The notes under the pieces: generated by a model
What the model was told of the DNA's origin: nothing
What the model saw: the letters and a program-made list of their open reading frames with translations, nothing else
The model's database searches: none
Program-made: the position numbers and the translations under genes
NCBI GenBank assembly: GCA_034189065.1
Contig: JAXHVQ010000023.1
Location: 1-54,074, forward strand
DNA: 54,074 nucleotides
Origin: FACHB-1406 sp034189065
GTDB taxonomy: Bacteria > Cyanobacteriota > Cyanobacteriia > Cyanobacteriales > Spirulinaceae
Direction of reading: 5' to 3'
Shown here: positions 8,855-17,184 of the stretch, piece by piece
How the letters are laid out: every line of letters starts with the position of its first letter
Position numbering within the stretch: the first letter of the stretch is position 1

Positions 8855-9484
8855 TCACGCCACCTCTCCATCAAATAAACTAATCCAAAATCGCTGCATT
8901 CCAGACGTTCCCGTGCAAAATAGTAACTGATTTAACAGCGATAGAGCCAATTCATTTAACTCGCGAGCATCGGCATTGTAAGCCGCGATGCGGGCGCGCC
9001 GGGGGTTCATGCGACTGCTGAAATGCGCCCGAAACCGTTCGAGATACTCCGATAGGCGAAAATGCTGTTCGAGGGGCAAGCGTTTTTCGCGAATTTGCTG
9101 TTCGGCGAGTAGCAGTTGGCGAATGGGAACGGTGAGTTGGCGCGCTCGCGAACAGGCAATAATGGTTAGCGCTTTTGCCTCGTCAACGCTCATCTGTCCG
9201 CGACTGCGAGAACGCCGCCAGGGGTTAGTTCGGCGTAGATTCCACAAAAATACTCGATGTTTAATAATTTCGTCGAGACCTAAGTCTTTAGCCGTTGCTA
9301 GCATTTTCTCCGAACCTCCCAAGTCGAGAGCTTCCAAGGCTAATAAAATTAAATCGAGCCTTTGCTTCACCCGCAACGAACACCCTTGCTCAACGAGGGG
9401 AGGATCGGGCAAACCCTCTAAAACATAAGGTTTAGATTGGGTAGGCGCGCTGTTGGCGGACATGACGTTTACAGAATCACTCAT
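8855..9484 (-). CDS. DUF3038 family protein
   Basis: A 209-residue soluble, helix-rich protein that I recognise as the cyanobacterial DUF3038 family (LPDPPLVEQGCSLRVKQRLDLILLALEALDLGGSE). The ATG at 9484 is chosen over the TTG four codons upstream. It reads toward the DUF4335 gene on the same strand, with a 158-base repeat-filled gap between them, so the two could be co-transcribed. No catalytic motif is visible and the function is unknown. Confidence 0.8.
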   Translation of the reverse strand: MSDSVNVMSANSAPTQSKPYVLEGLPDPPLVEQGCSLRVKQRLDLILLALEALDLGGSEKMLATAKDLGLDEIIKHRVFLWNLRRTNPWRRSRSRGQMSVDEAKALTIIACSRARQLTVPIRQLLLAEQQIREKRLPLEQHFRLSEYLERFRAHFSSRMNPRRARIAAYNADARELNELALSLLNQLLFCTGTSGMQRFWISLFDGEVA

Positions 9485-9720
9485 AAGTAAGTGCAAATTT
9501 AATGTAAGAGGTGGGGGTTAAAGGGGAGCGATCGCGCTGTCGGGGGCGGAGGTTAGCATAAAGAGTGTACTATTTTTTCAGGGTTGCTCGGTAGAGGCGA
9601 CGGTGGGGACGACGGTGGGGGCGATCTTAACGGCGACGGTGGGGGCGATCGGCTACAATATTTTTTGCAAACGTCGCCAACCGCATCGTAACTAACCTCC
9701 TATTGTTTACTTTTCCTTCA

Positions 9721-10239
9721 ATGGATATTAAATCTCTCATTCGCGACATACCAGATTTTCCCAAACCTGGAATTGTTTTTCGGGACATTACAACTTTATT
9801 ACGAGACCCTCAAGGGTTGCGCTATGCCTTAGACACCCTTCACCGCAAGTGCGAAGAAGCTGGTTTTGCGCCCAACTGCATTGTTGGCATGGAATCTCGG
9901 GGGTTTGTGTTTGCTCCAGCTCTAGCCTATCAATTTCAGGCTGGCTTTGTGCCGGTGCGCAAGTCGGGAAAGTTGCCTGCCCGGGTGCATCGCGTCGAAT
10001 ATGACCTTGAATACGGTTCTGATTGCCTCGAGGTACATCAAGATGCGTTTAATGAAGGCGATCGCGTTTTGATTGTTGACGATCTCATCGCCACTGGAGG
10101 CACGGCTAAAGCCACGGCAGACTTAGTGGAAAAGGCGGGCGGTCAAGTGTTGGGGTTTGCGTTTATCATTGAGCTACGGGATTTAGGCGGGCGATCGCTT
10201 CTGAATGATGTTCCTATTGTGACGTTGACTGAGTATTAA
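9721..10239 (+). CDS. apt: Adenine phosphoribosyltransferase
   Basis: A 172-residue cytosolic enzyme that makes AMP from adenine and PRPP (purine salvage). It has the full family layout: DIPDFPKPGIVFRDIT at the N-terminus, the GMESRGF loop near residue 56-62 and the PRPP-binding motif VLIVDDLIATGGTAKA at 116-131. The ATG at 9721 is preferred because homologues begin at this MDIKSLIRDIPDF position; an earlier in-frame start at 9703 would add six residues. The upstream spacer (9497-9720) has G-rich GGTGGGGGCGAT repeats and no gene. The assignment is secure. Confidence 0.97.
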   Translation: MDIKSLIRDIPDFPKPGIVFRDITTLLRDPQGLRYALDTLHRKCEEAGFAPNCIVGMESRGFVFAPALAYQFQAGFVPVRKSGKLPARVHRVEYDLEYGSDCLEVHQDAFNEGDRVLIVDDLIATGGTAKATADLVEKAGGQVLGFAFIIELRDLGGRSLLNDVPIVTLTEY

Positions 10240-10324
10240 TTATTGGTCGTTGGTCATTAGTCGTTAGTCATTGGTCATTAGTTGCCAACTCTACTTTTCC
10301 AAGGACGAAAGACAAAGGACAAAG

Positions 10325-10382
10325 CAAACAGTGCCGCCCTTTATCCGTTGGCGGCACACAACAAACGACATCCGTTGATGAA
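10325..10382. repeat. GTGCCGCC...GGCGGCAC hairpin repeat
   Basis: An 8-bp stem GTGCCGCC/GGCGGCAC encloses CTTTATCCGTT, followed by CATCCGTTGATGAA. A nearly identical copy lies inverted at 35993-36042. It sits in a spacer made of degenerate GGACAAAGGACGAA units between apt and the permease gene. Confidence 0.75.
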
Positions 10383-10412
10383 GGACAAAGGACGAAGGAC
10401 AAAGGACAAAGT

Positions 10413-11495
10413 ATGACTTCTAAAGCCATTTCAGCTCGCGATCGCTTCAACGGATTAACTTCCGCGATCGATAGTGAAACTCTCCTCTATATTCTCAAGA
10501 GATTTTTGCAAGCGCTCTTGACATTATTACTGGTTTCTGCACTCAGCTTTTTAATCATTCAACTGGCTCCCGGCGATTACTTAGACGGACTCAGACAAAA
10601 TCCCGAAATTTCCCCCGAACGCCTCCAAGAACTCGCTGAGGAATTCGGTCTCGACAACCAACCCCCCCAAGGCTTTACAATCCCCTGGTTAACTTGGGTG
10701 GCTCGAGGGTACTGGAAATGGTTAAGTAATGTCATCACAGAGCTGAACTTTGGCGAGAGTTTTGTGTACTCGCGATCGGTCGCTTCCTTACTCAGCGAAC
10801 GCATATTTAATACCTTACTCCTCGCCATTTCCTCAATTATTTTAACGTGGGCGATCGCCATTCCCCTCGGAATTATTGGGGCGGTTCGGCAAAATCGTTT
10901 AAGCGATCGCGTCCTGCGGGTTCTTAGTTACATGGGACAAGGATTTCCCAGTTTCATCACAGCCTTATTGTTGCTCATTTTGGCCCAAAATCTATCGCCT
11001 CTCGTTCCCGTCGGAGGAATGACAAGCGTTAATCACAATAACTTTTCTCCCCTCGGAAAAGTCCTCGATATTGGCTGGCACATGATTTTACCGACTATTG
11101 CTCTAAGTATCACCAGCTTTGCCGGGTTACAGCGCCTGATGCGCGGGGAACTTCTCGACGTTTTGCGCCAAGACTATATTCAAACGGCGAGGGCTAAAGG
11201 TTTGCCCGAAAATAAAGTCATTTACATCCATGCTTTACGCAATGCCATTAATCCCCTCATTACGATTTTAGGATTCGAGTTTGCAGGTTTGCTCAGCGGC
11301 GCATTTATTGCCGAATTTTTCTTTAACTGGCCCGGTTTGGGACGATTAATTTTAGATGCCGTGCGCCGACAAGATTTATATCTCGTAATGGGGAGTTTGG
11401 TAATGGGTGCAGCAATGTTAATTTTAGGCAATTTACTCGCCGATCTATTGCTGAAAGCTGTCGATCCCAGGATTAAGTTAGAGAATTTAAAGTAG
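10413..11495 (+). CDS. ABC transporter permease, DppB/OppB family
   Basis: A 360-residue inner-membrane permease of the peptide/nickel (DppB) class. The N-terminal helix (ALLTLLLVSALSFLIIQLAPGD) is followed by the usual periplasmic stretch with the EFGLD motif, then five further helices. The cytoplasmic EAA loop for contact with the ATPase is clear (DYIQTARAKGLPENKVIYIHALRNA, residues about 250-275). Partner genes (DppC, ATPase, binding protein) are absent nearby, so they must be elsewhere, as is common in cyanobacteria. Substrate cannot be told from sequence. The ATG follows a repeat-derived spacer. Confidence 0.92.
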   Translation: MTSKAISARDRFNGLTSAIDSETLLYILKRFLQALLTLLLVSALSFLIIQLAPGDYLDGLRQNPEISPERLQELAEEFGLDNQPPQGFTIPWLTWVARGYWKWLSNVITELNFGESFVYSRSVASLLSERIFNTLLLAISSIILTWAIAIPLGIIGAVRQNRLSDRVLRVLSYMGQGFPSFITALLLLILAQNLSPLVPVGGMTSVNHNNFSPLGKVLDIGWHMILPTIALSITSFAGLQRLMRGELLDVLRQDYIQTARAKGLPENKVIYIHALRNAINPLITILGFEFAGLLSGAFIAEFFFNWPGLGRLILDAVRRQDLYLVMGSLVMGAAMLILGNLLADLLLKAVDPRIKLENLK

Positions 11496-11556
11496 AAAAT
11501 CGGATATTGGATAGGCAAGCTGCAAATGACAAATGACCAACAACCAATGACCAATT

Positions 11557-11847
11557 ATGTTTAGCCAAACTCACTACCTCCTTCGCTCAAACAAAGACGG
11601 TCAATATTTAGTAGCTCGTCCTCGTAGCGATGGACAAAATGAGACAGGATTTTTGTTGCTTTTTAAAGAGCATTATGAAGCCCTTAGCTATCTCAACCAA
11701 CACGGCGCAGGGGTAGCCGAGCGCTTCGGAGTCGAGTCAATAGCAGGAACGAACCTCAAAAGTTTGCTTCAACGTTGGGGATTTCAGGGATTAGGTTTGG
11801 TTGAAGATCCCCTCGTTCCCCAAATTCAGTTTTTAACGCTAAACTGA
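11557..11847 (+). CDS. Conserved-looking hypothetical protein
   Basis: A 96-residue soluble protein without signal peptide or membrane segment. I do not recognise a named domain. The sequence is compositionally ordinary, with a mix of predicted strands (HYLLRSNKDGQYLVARPR) and a helix (FKEHYEALSYLNQHG), which supports a real gene. It lies 61 bases after the permease gene on the same strand and could be co-transcribed with it. The spacer to the next gene contains TTGCCCACCCTACAA near 11929, a piece of the repeat also seen at 25818-25961. Confidence 0.65.
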   Translation: MFSQTHYLLRSNKDGQYLVARPRSDGQNETGFLLLFKEHYEALSYLNQHGAGVAERFGVESIAGTNLKSLLQRWGFQGLGLVEDPLVPQIQFLTLN

Positions 11848-11966
11848 AGCCGGTTTTTTGACCTGTATTATTTTGGCAATGGCGGGCAAAAGGTTTTTCT
11901 TTTTCATAACAACTGAAGAAGTTTTATCTTGCCCACCCTACAAAGCTAACGACTAATGACGAATGA

Positions 11967-12716
11967 CTAATGACGAATAACAATCGCATCCAACCCAACG
12001 GAAACCAACAAGTCTTCCCAAAGCGCTTCTACTGCCTCGTCTTGGGGTTGCGATCGCAAAATCCCTTCCATGACTTCTACCAAATCGTACCAATATCCCC
12101 GCGCGCCGTACCATTGGGCGCGTTCGAGTTGGGACATAAGGGCGAGTTCGCTTTCCACTTCAGGCGAGGGTATCGCGCGCTGTACCCACCCCGTCAATAG
12201 AGGATCGTCGGGTTGAATGCTTTCGCCACAAACAAAAACTAAAGACCACTGATAATTTTTACCGGGAATGAGAGGTGCTTTGTCTTGAGAAAGAGCAAAA
12301 CTGACCATTCCGCTTTCTGAGGGAATGGGGAACATCACTCGTGGAGATCGATTTCCCGCTTCGTCTTTGAAACTCAACACCACCTGTTTGGCAGATGTTT
12401 CGGGTAAGTTGACAAAAATAGACGGATGTGCTTCTGAAGTTAGCCCGTAATTGCGATCGGGCATTATCGCGCGGATGGGTTGTTCCTCTGGCAAACAGCG
12501 CGTCCCGTCTCGCGATCCCGCACCGACAGTATCTTCGGGTTCTCCATCTCCTGGGGGATCGAAATTTTCATCAAAGGCGATCGCGTCCTCGGCAATAGAG
12601 TTGTTGGCGTTCCCTGGAGACTGTGCTAAAACGGGCAATCTAACAAGAGATAGTTCTAGGAAAACAAATCCAATCAAATAAGCTAAAAAACGGGGGAGTT
12701 TATGGTTATTCGTCAT
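11967..12716 (-). CDS. DUF928 domain protein, probably exported
   Basis: A 249-residue protein with an N-terminal signal peptide (hydrophobic residues 9-30, ending LPVLAQ). The mature part matches my memory of the cyanobacterial DUF928 family: a GTRCLPEEQPIRAIMPDRNYGLT start, a beta-rich core, then a helical C-terminus with LERAQWYGARGYWYD and PQDEAVEALWEDLL. It lies 181 bases downstream of the CHAT-TPR gene on the same strand. DUF928, CHAT-TPR and two-partner-secretion haemagglutinin genes often occur together in cyanobacteria. The function is unknown; a periplasmic location is inferred. Confidence 0.85.
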   Translation of the reverse strand: MTNNHKLPRFLAYLIGFVFLELSLVRLPVLAQSPGNANNSIAEDAIAFDENFDPPGDGEPEDTVGAGSRDGTRCLPEEQPIRAIMPDRNYGLTSEAHPSIFVNLPETSAKQVVLSFKDEAGNRSPRVMFPIPSESGMVSFALSQDKAPLIPGKNYQWSLVFVCGESIQPDDPLLTGWVQRAIPSPEVESELALMSQLERAQWYGARGYWYDLVEVMEGILRSQPQDEAVEALWEDLLVSVGLDAIVIRH

Positions 12717-12897
12717 TGTCCGTGCAAAAATTTAATTTTTAAACCGAGTTAAGGCAATAAAGTCATTCCTGTTTTAGCCCACTCAATATTTTTTGCAAAG
12801 AGCAGTTCGGAAATCACTTACGGGATTTCTGCTTTTTGAAGAGTTTGGGTGTCAGATTTTAGGATTCAATCTAAAATCCCCCAATATCAGCGTAATT

Positions 12898-15414
12898 TCA
12901 AAGCCAATTGCCCACCAAAACAAAAGGAGCCCAATAATAAGGGTGGCGGGTATTGCGCGATCGCAATAAAACTAACTGAGCTTGGCGCAATGCTTCGGCT
13001 TTCGTCAAATCGGTTCGGACTAAGCGGCGATAAAACTCGGACATTAACCGAGCTGTCGAACGATCCTGTACCGACCATAACGTCGCCACCGTACTTCTCG
13101 CCCCCGATCGCACTGCCACCCCCGCCAACCCCAAAGCCGCCCGCTCGTCGCCTTTCGCCGTTTGACAAGCGCTGAGAACGAGCAACTCAATGGGATCGCG
13201 ATCGCGTTTCCCCCGCAATAGGGCATCCAATTCCTTCACCTCAATACGTCCGTCCCACGTCAAAATAAACGTCTCCTCTGCCTTAGAACTAAACTGTCCG
13301 TGGGTTGCCAAATGAACCACAGAAAAAGTATCGCCTTCAATTCGCTCTCGAAACGTCGGACGAATAAACGTTTCATTCAACAAAACTTGCGCGGGCAGAG
13401 TTTGAGTAATTTCTTGCAACTCAACTTCAACTCCTGGCAAGGCTGCAAAACCCTGACGGGCCTCGGCTAAACCCCCCGCAAGAGTCAGAGCGCGATCGCC
13501 CACAACAGCGCGCTGACTTTCGAGCAATTGCAAACCCGGACTGAGGGCAACAGCATACTTTTCAACCAAATACTGCTCCCCATCGTGCAAAACCGCCATT
13601 GGCAAACTGCGCAAAAATCCATCGAGAACAAACACTAAAGTTTTAATCCCTTGGCGCTGCAATGCCGCTTCCGCCGGACGAACTAACCAATTGTATAACT
13701 TTTGCGCGGGAGGCAATCCCTCAGAAGGGGCGAAACTGAGATTGAGCGATTGACGCAACTCCCGGAAAACAGTTTCGGCTGCTTCTGGCGAAAGCTCGGT
13801 GCCGTAATGTTGCAACGGCTCGCCGGGAACCGAAAGGATCGTTTCCAAACGCCCATCGAGGACAATGGGATAAAATGCAGCAGCTTGGCTATCGATTTCG
13901 TCGATGGGTTGGGCTTCGTAGGTGAGACAGGCTTCGCGAAAAAAGTTTTCCAACTCCGCCAGTTGCAACGCCTCAATGACTTGTCGGGAGCGTTGGAGGC
14001 GCTGTTGTTGCAACTCTGGGGCAAGGCTATCGACATCTTGCAACAGCAGTTGCACCAACTGACGATACACCGGTTCGACTCGTTCTCGAAAAGAAAATTG
14101 AGCGTCGGGCGTAACGGCAACTAAATCCTGACGCAGAAATTCGAGAGTATCAACGGCTTGTTCGTAGGCCGCGATCGCATTTTCGGTGTTTCCTCGCGCG
14201 CCCAGGAGTCGTCCTTGCTGCCAATACCACGGCGCTGCTAGGGCTGGTGCTTGGAGGTTTTGCGCGATCGCGATCGCCGCTTCTGTTAATTCCAATGCTT
14301 CGGTGTCTTGTCCCGTCTGTTCGTACAAATACCCTAATTGTCCCAGCCCATAGGCTTCTGCTTTAGCATCTTTCAACGAACGGGCTTGTTGGACGGCGCG
14401 GGCTAACAGTTGGGCGATTTGGGGCGAATTGTTGGATTTTTCCCTCAGTTTTATCCAACTTTCGCCTAAATTGACTCGGGCGTAAACGCTCCAACGACTG
14501 GGAGGCAATTGGGCGAGACGGGCTCGAATTGACTCAATTAGGGGCTGTGCTTGTTGGATTTGTTGGCTGCCAACGAGGAGGCTGAGTTGATTGAGATCGG
14601 CTTCGAGTCGAGTTTGAGGCTGGGGAGCAATGGCGCTGGCTTGTTGGTAAAATGCGATCGCGTCTTCTATTTGGGACTGCGATCGCGCGGCATTTCCCAG
14701 TCGAAAGAGGATTTCGCTCGCATCAGCGGGGGAGTTGAGTTTTTGCGCGATTTCGAGACTTTTTTCGAGGACAGTTTGGGACTGTTCGCTATCGCCAATA
14801 ACCTGTAACGCCGCACCCAAACTGCTCAATCCCCTCGCTTTGAGGAGGGAGTCGGGCAAAGCGGCTAAATCGCCATTGAGGGTTTCGAGTTTTTGTTTGG
14901 CCCGTCGGTACAATCCCAGGGTTTGTAAGGCTTGGGCTTGATTGATTTGACTGAGGACAATGCCGTTGGTATCTCCGGCGGCGCGGTAGTATTGTTCGGC
15001 TTGTTGCCAAGTTGCGATCGCGTTTCGAGCGTCTCCTTGGTTGAGTTGGAGACTGCCCCTGGCGTTGAGGATTTTGGCGTGTAGCAGGGGTTCGTCTCGG
15101 CTTTGTCCGAGGGTTTCCGCCTGCGCCATCGCATTTTGAGCCGCTTCCCACTCGCCCAAATCTTGGTACGCGATCGCCAAATAGCTATAGCATAGCGCGC
15201 TTTGAACCCTTTCTCCTCGTTCTTCCAACCCTTGCGCCGCTTGCTCCCACAGTTGCACCGCTCCAGCCAACTGGCCATTTTGGTAGAGTTGGCGGCCGCG
15301 ATCGATTTCCGAGGTAGTTGCAGGCAGAACGCCTACTTCAAATTGTGCCACTGTTGGTAAGGCGGTTGTTATCAGGAGAAAAGTTAGAGTGGCGAGGATT
15401 AAGTAGCGACGCAT
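12898..15414 (-). CDS. Exported TPR-CHAT protease-like protein
   Basis: An 838-residue protein with a signal peptide (MRRYLILATLTFLLITTALPTVAQ is residues 1-24), about ten tetratricopeptide-type helical repeats (30-450) and a C-terminal CHAT domain, a caspase-like peptidase fold. The His of VHLATHGQF (near 704) and the Cys of LSACQTA (near 750) form the expected dyad, and the C-terminal SGARSTVATLWSV motif is typical. The start at 15414 is preferred because it begins the signal peptide and has GGAG thirteen bases upstream; ATG 15456 is possible. CHAT-TPR proteins are associated with proteolytic signalling and defence, but exported cyanobacterial versions linked to DUF928 have no established role. 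Confidence 0.9.
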   Translation of the reverse strand: MRRYLILATLTFLLITTALPTVAQFEVGVLPATTSEIDRGRQLYQNGQLAGAVQLWEQAAQGLEERGERVQSALCYSYLAIAYQDLGEWEAAQNAMAQAETLGQSRDEPLLHAKILNARGSLQLNQGDARNAIATWQQAEQYYRAAGDTNGIVLSQINQAQALQTLGLYRRAKQKLETLNGDLAALPDSLLKARGLSSLGAALQVIGDSEQSQTVLEKSLEIAQKLNSPADASEILFRLGNAARSQSQIEDAIAFYQQASAIAPQPQTRLEADLNQLSLLVGSQQIQQAQPLIESIRARLAQLPPSRWSVYARVNLGESWIKLREKSNNSPQIAQLLARAVQQARSLKDAKAEAYGLGQLGYLYEQTGQDTEALELTEAAIAIAQNLQAPALAAPWYWQQGRLLGARGNTENAIAAYEQAVDTLEFLRQDLVAVTPDAQFSFRERVEPVYRQLVQLLLQDVDSLAPELQQQRLQRSRQVIEALQLAELENFFREACLTYEAQPIDEIDSQAAAFYPIVLDGRLETILSVPGEPLQHYGTELSPEAAETVFRELRQSLNLSFAPSEGLPPAQKLYNWLVRPAEAALQRQGIKTLVFVLDGFLRSLPMAVLHDGEQYLVEKYAVALSPGLQLLESQRAVVGDRALTLAGGLAEARQGFAALPGVEVELQEITQTLPAQVLLNETFIRPTFRERIEGDTFSVVHLATHGQFSSKAEETFILTWDGRIEVKELDALLRGKRDRDPIELLVLSACQTAKGDERAALGLAGVAVRSGARSTVATLWSVQDRSTARLMSEFYRRLVRTDLTKAEALRQAQLVLLRSRNTRHPYYWAPFVLVGNWL

Positions 15415-15647
15415 TGATTTGGTCTCGTCTCCAATTTCAACATTTGGGTTCGCCATCAATGACCGAAAGCGACTCTCTTTTCACCTTAACCCGACGACCT
15501 TAACAAATGCTGAATTTGATTTTGTCTTGAGTTCAATACTGCTGGCAATCTTCAATGAATCGAGACTTTTTTAGCGCTGAAATTCCTGCCATATCCAGGT
15601 TTCAGACCTCCGTCGCCCCGCCTTCGAGCGAGTCGGATTCTGTGATG

Positions 15648-15676
15648 TTGACAATCTGGCGAAACTTTGCCATACT
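15648..15676 (+). promoter_or_regulatory. Sigma70-type promoter of tRNA-Gly
   Basis: TTGACA at 15648-15653 matches the -35 consensus perfectly. Seventeen bases later CATACT at 15671-15676 serves as the -10 box. Transcription would start near 15683, about 19 bases before the tRNA. Confidence 0.65.
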
Positions 15677-15701
15677 TAAAAAGCTACAAATTTAAAGCAT
15701 T

Positions 15702-15773
15702 GCGGGTATAGCTCAGTGGTAGAGCGTCACCTTGCCAAGGTGAATGTCGCGCGTTCGAATCGCGTTACCCGCT
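15702..15773 (+). tRNA. tRNA-Gly (GCC)
   Basis: The acceptor arms GCGGGTA and TACCCGC pair perfectly, with T as discriminator. The D arm has AGCTCAGTGGTAGAGC. The anticodon stem CACCT/AGGTG encloses TGCCA, giving anticodon GCC. The T arm contains GTTCGAATC. CCA is not encoded. The 72-nt length and all arms are canonical. Confidence 0.97.
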
Positions 15774-15878
15774 TAGTTAAACAATATAGTTATCAGACTT
15801 ATACGCAGTCCCAAAGCAAAGTAGACTGCTTTTTGGTGTGCCAAATATTGCCGGTCGAGTAAAAACGGAGCTTAAAAC

Positions 15879-16127
15879 TCAGCCGCCGCTCACAGGAGGA
15901 ATCAAAACCACCTCATCGCCATCGTGCAGAATGGTATCGCCATCGGCAAATTGAAGATTGACCCCGAAACGAGTAACTTCGCGCCAGCGTTCGAGTCCTG
16001 GATGTTGGACAATTAAATAATCCAATACCGCAGATACGGGAGTTTCGGGCGGAAATTGAAGTTTGAGTTCGCTCGATTTGTAAGCTTCTTGATAAGCAGC
16101 AAAAAGTTTAACGATAACAGTAATCAT
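15879..16127 (-). CDS. moaD: MoaD/ThiS family sulfur-carrier protein
   Basis: An 82-residue beta-grasp protein that ends in the Gly-Gly tail (PPVSGG) required for adenylation and thiocarboxylation. As the small subunit of molybdopterin synthase it would supply sulfur for molybdenum-cofactor synthesis. The motif DGDEVVLIPPVSGG and the N-terminal VIVKLFAAYQEAY fit MoaD better than ThiS. The start is ATG 16127; a TTG one codon upstream is also possible. It lies 17 bases after the Uma2 gene on the same strand. Other moa genes are not in the window, so an alternative carrier role cannot be excluded. Confidence 0.8.
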   Translation of the reverse strand: MITVIVKLFAAYQEAYKSSELKLQFPPETPVSAVLDYLIVQHPGLERWREVTRFGVNLQFADGDTILHDGDEVVLIPPVSGG

Positions 16128-16144
16128 CAATTTTCAGTAACAAA

Positions 16145-16993
16145 TTACGAACGATCCGATAAATCTCCAAAGCGTTCTCGATAGCGCTCTAATTGAGCCG
16201 CCATCTCTTCAGCTTGTTGTTGAGCAGATTTCTTTGCCGTTTCCAACTCTTGATTTGCGGTTTCCAATTCTTGATTCGCGGTTTCCAACTCTTGATTCGC
16301 GGTTTCCAGCTCTAAAGACGAAAGCAAGCGTTCGCCAGTCTCGGCATCCTCAACTATTAAACATCCCTCCTGAAAACTCATTAAGAGTCCCACTGTATCG
16401 CAACGAATTCGCCCCTCCTCATCGGGTACAATAGCTTGATAAATGCCTTCAGTCAGGCGATAGCCCAAAACTTCCTCAACCCATTGTTTACGACGACGAC
16501 GGCGATCGACAATAACGTATTCTTGGACTCGAGTGCGAGCGTATTCGACAACCTTTGTCTCTCGATCTTGTTTGCGATAGCGCGGAGAAACCACTTCTAA
16601 AACAAAGCTAGGACGTACCCCTTCATTGGCAACAATAAATGTAGACCGATTTTGGTCTTTATTCTTAATGCCAAAGGCAACAAAAGTATCGGGACACAGG
16701 TTTCCTTGACCTACAATATTCCACTCAATTAATAAGTCGCGGAAAATGCCAACGGTGGGGTCATTGGCATAGCGGCGCGTCAAAATATCTTTGACGTAGC
16801 CGGCAATGTCGTCGTGAAAGGTACTGTTGGGCAAGTGAAAACCTTCCTGGGGATGGAGAAATTCTTCAGGGGTCAGGGGGATGTTAGTAAAAGTTATCGT
16901 ACCATCAGGTTGGGTCTCGGTGACAACGCGCCAACCGCATTCGGCCAATTCCGTGGCGCGATCGCTGGTGGGGGATGATGGAGAAGTGACCAT
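16145..16993 (-). CDS. Uma2 family endonuclease-like protein with heptad tail
   Basis: A 282-residue protein of the Uma2 (DUF820) family, a PD-(D/E)XK nuclease fold greatly expanded in cyanobacteria. The core shows CPDTFVAFG, SFVLEVVSP and KVVEYARTRVQEYVIVD, which hold the acidic and lysine residues of the fold. The C-terminus is unusual: the 7-residue unit ELETANQ is repeated three and a half times, encoded by 21-bp DNA repeats at 16236-16311, and extends into a Gln-rich coiled coil. That tail probably mediates oligomerisation. Cleavage activity of Uma2 proteins is not well established. Confidence 0.85.
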   Translation of the reverse strand: MVTSPSSPTSDRATELAECGWRVVTETQPDGTITFTNIPLTPEEFLHPQEGFHLPNSTFHDDIAGYVKDILTRRYANDPTVGIFRDLLIEWNIVGQGNLCPDTFVAFGIKNKDQNRSTFIVANEGVRPSFVLEVVSPRYRKQDRETKVVEYARTRVQEYVIVDRRRRRKQWVEEVLGYRLTEGIYQAIVPDEEGRIRCDTVGLLMSFQEGCLIVEDAETGERLLSSLELETANQELETANQELETANQELETAKKSAQQQAEEMAAQLERYRERFGDLSDRS

Positions 16994-17184
16994 AGATTGC
17001 GTTTCCTTTGTCTCGCTCCAGGATTATCCTTTTAGTATAGAGGCTTGTTCTTGGTCCTTTGTCATTTGTCATTTGTCATTTGTTCTGGAACCTAAAACCT
17101 AGTTTAATCATTGGTTATTGGCATCCTCTTCCCCACTTCCCCACCTCCCCACTGCCCATCTCCCCACTGCCCCCTGCCCCAATT

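Noticed and set aside
12849..13226. Small frames overlapping the CHAT gene's 3' end
   Set aside because: The CHAT reading frame is clearly the coding one through its last conserved residues.
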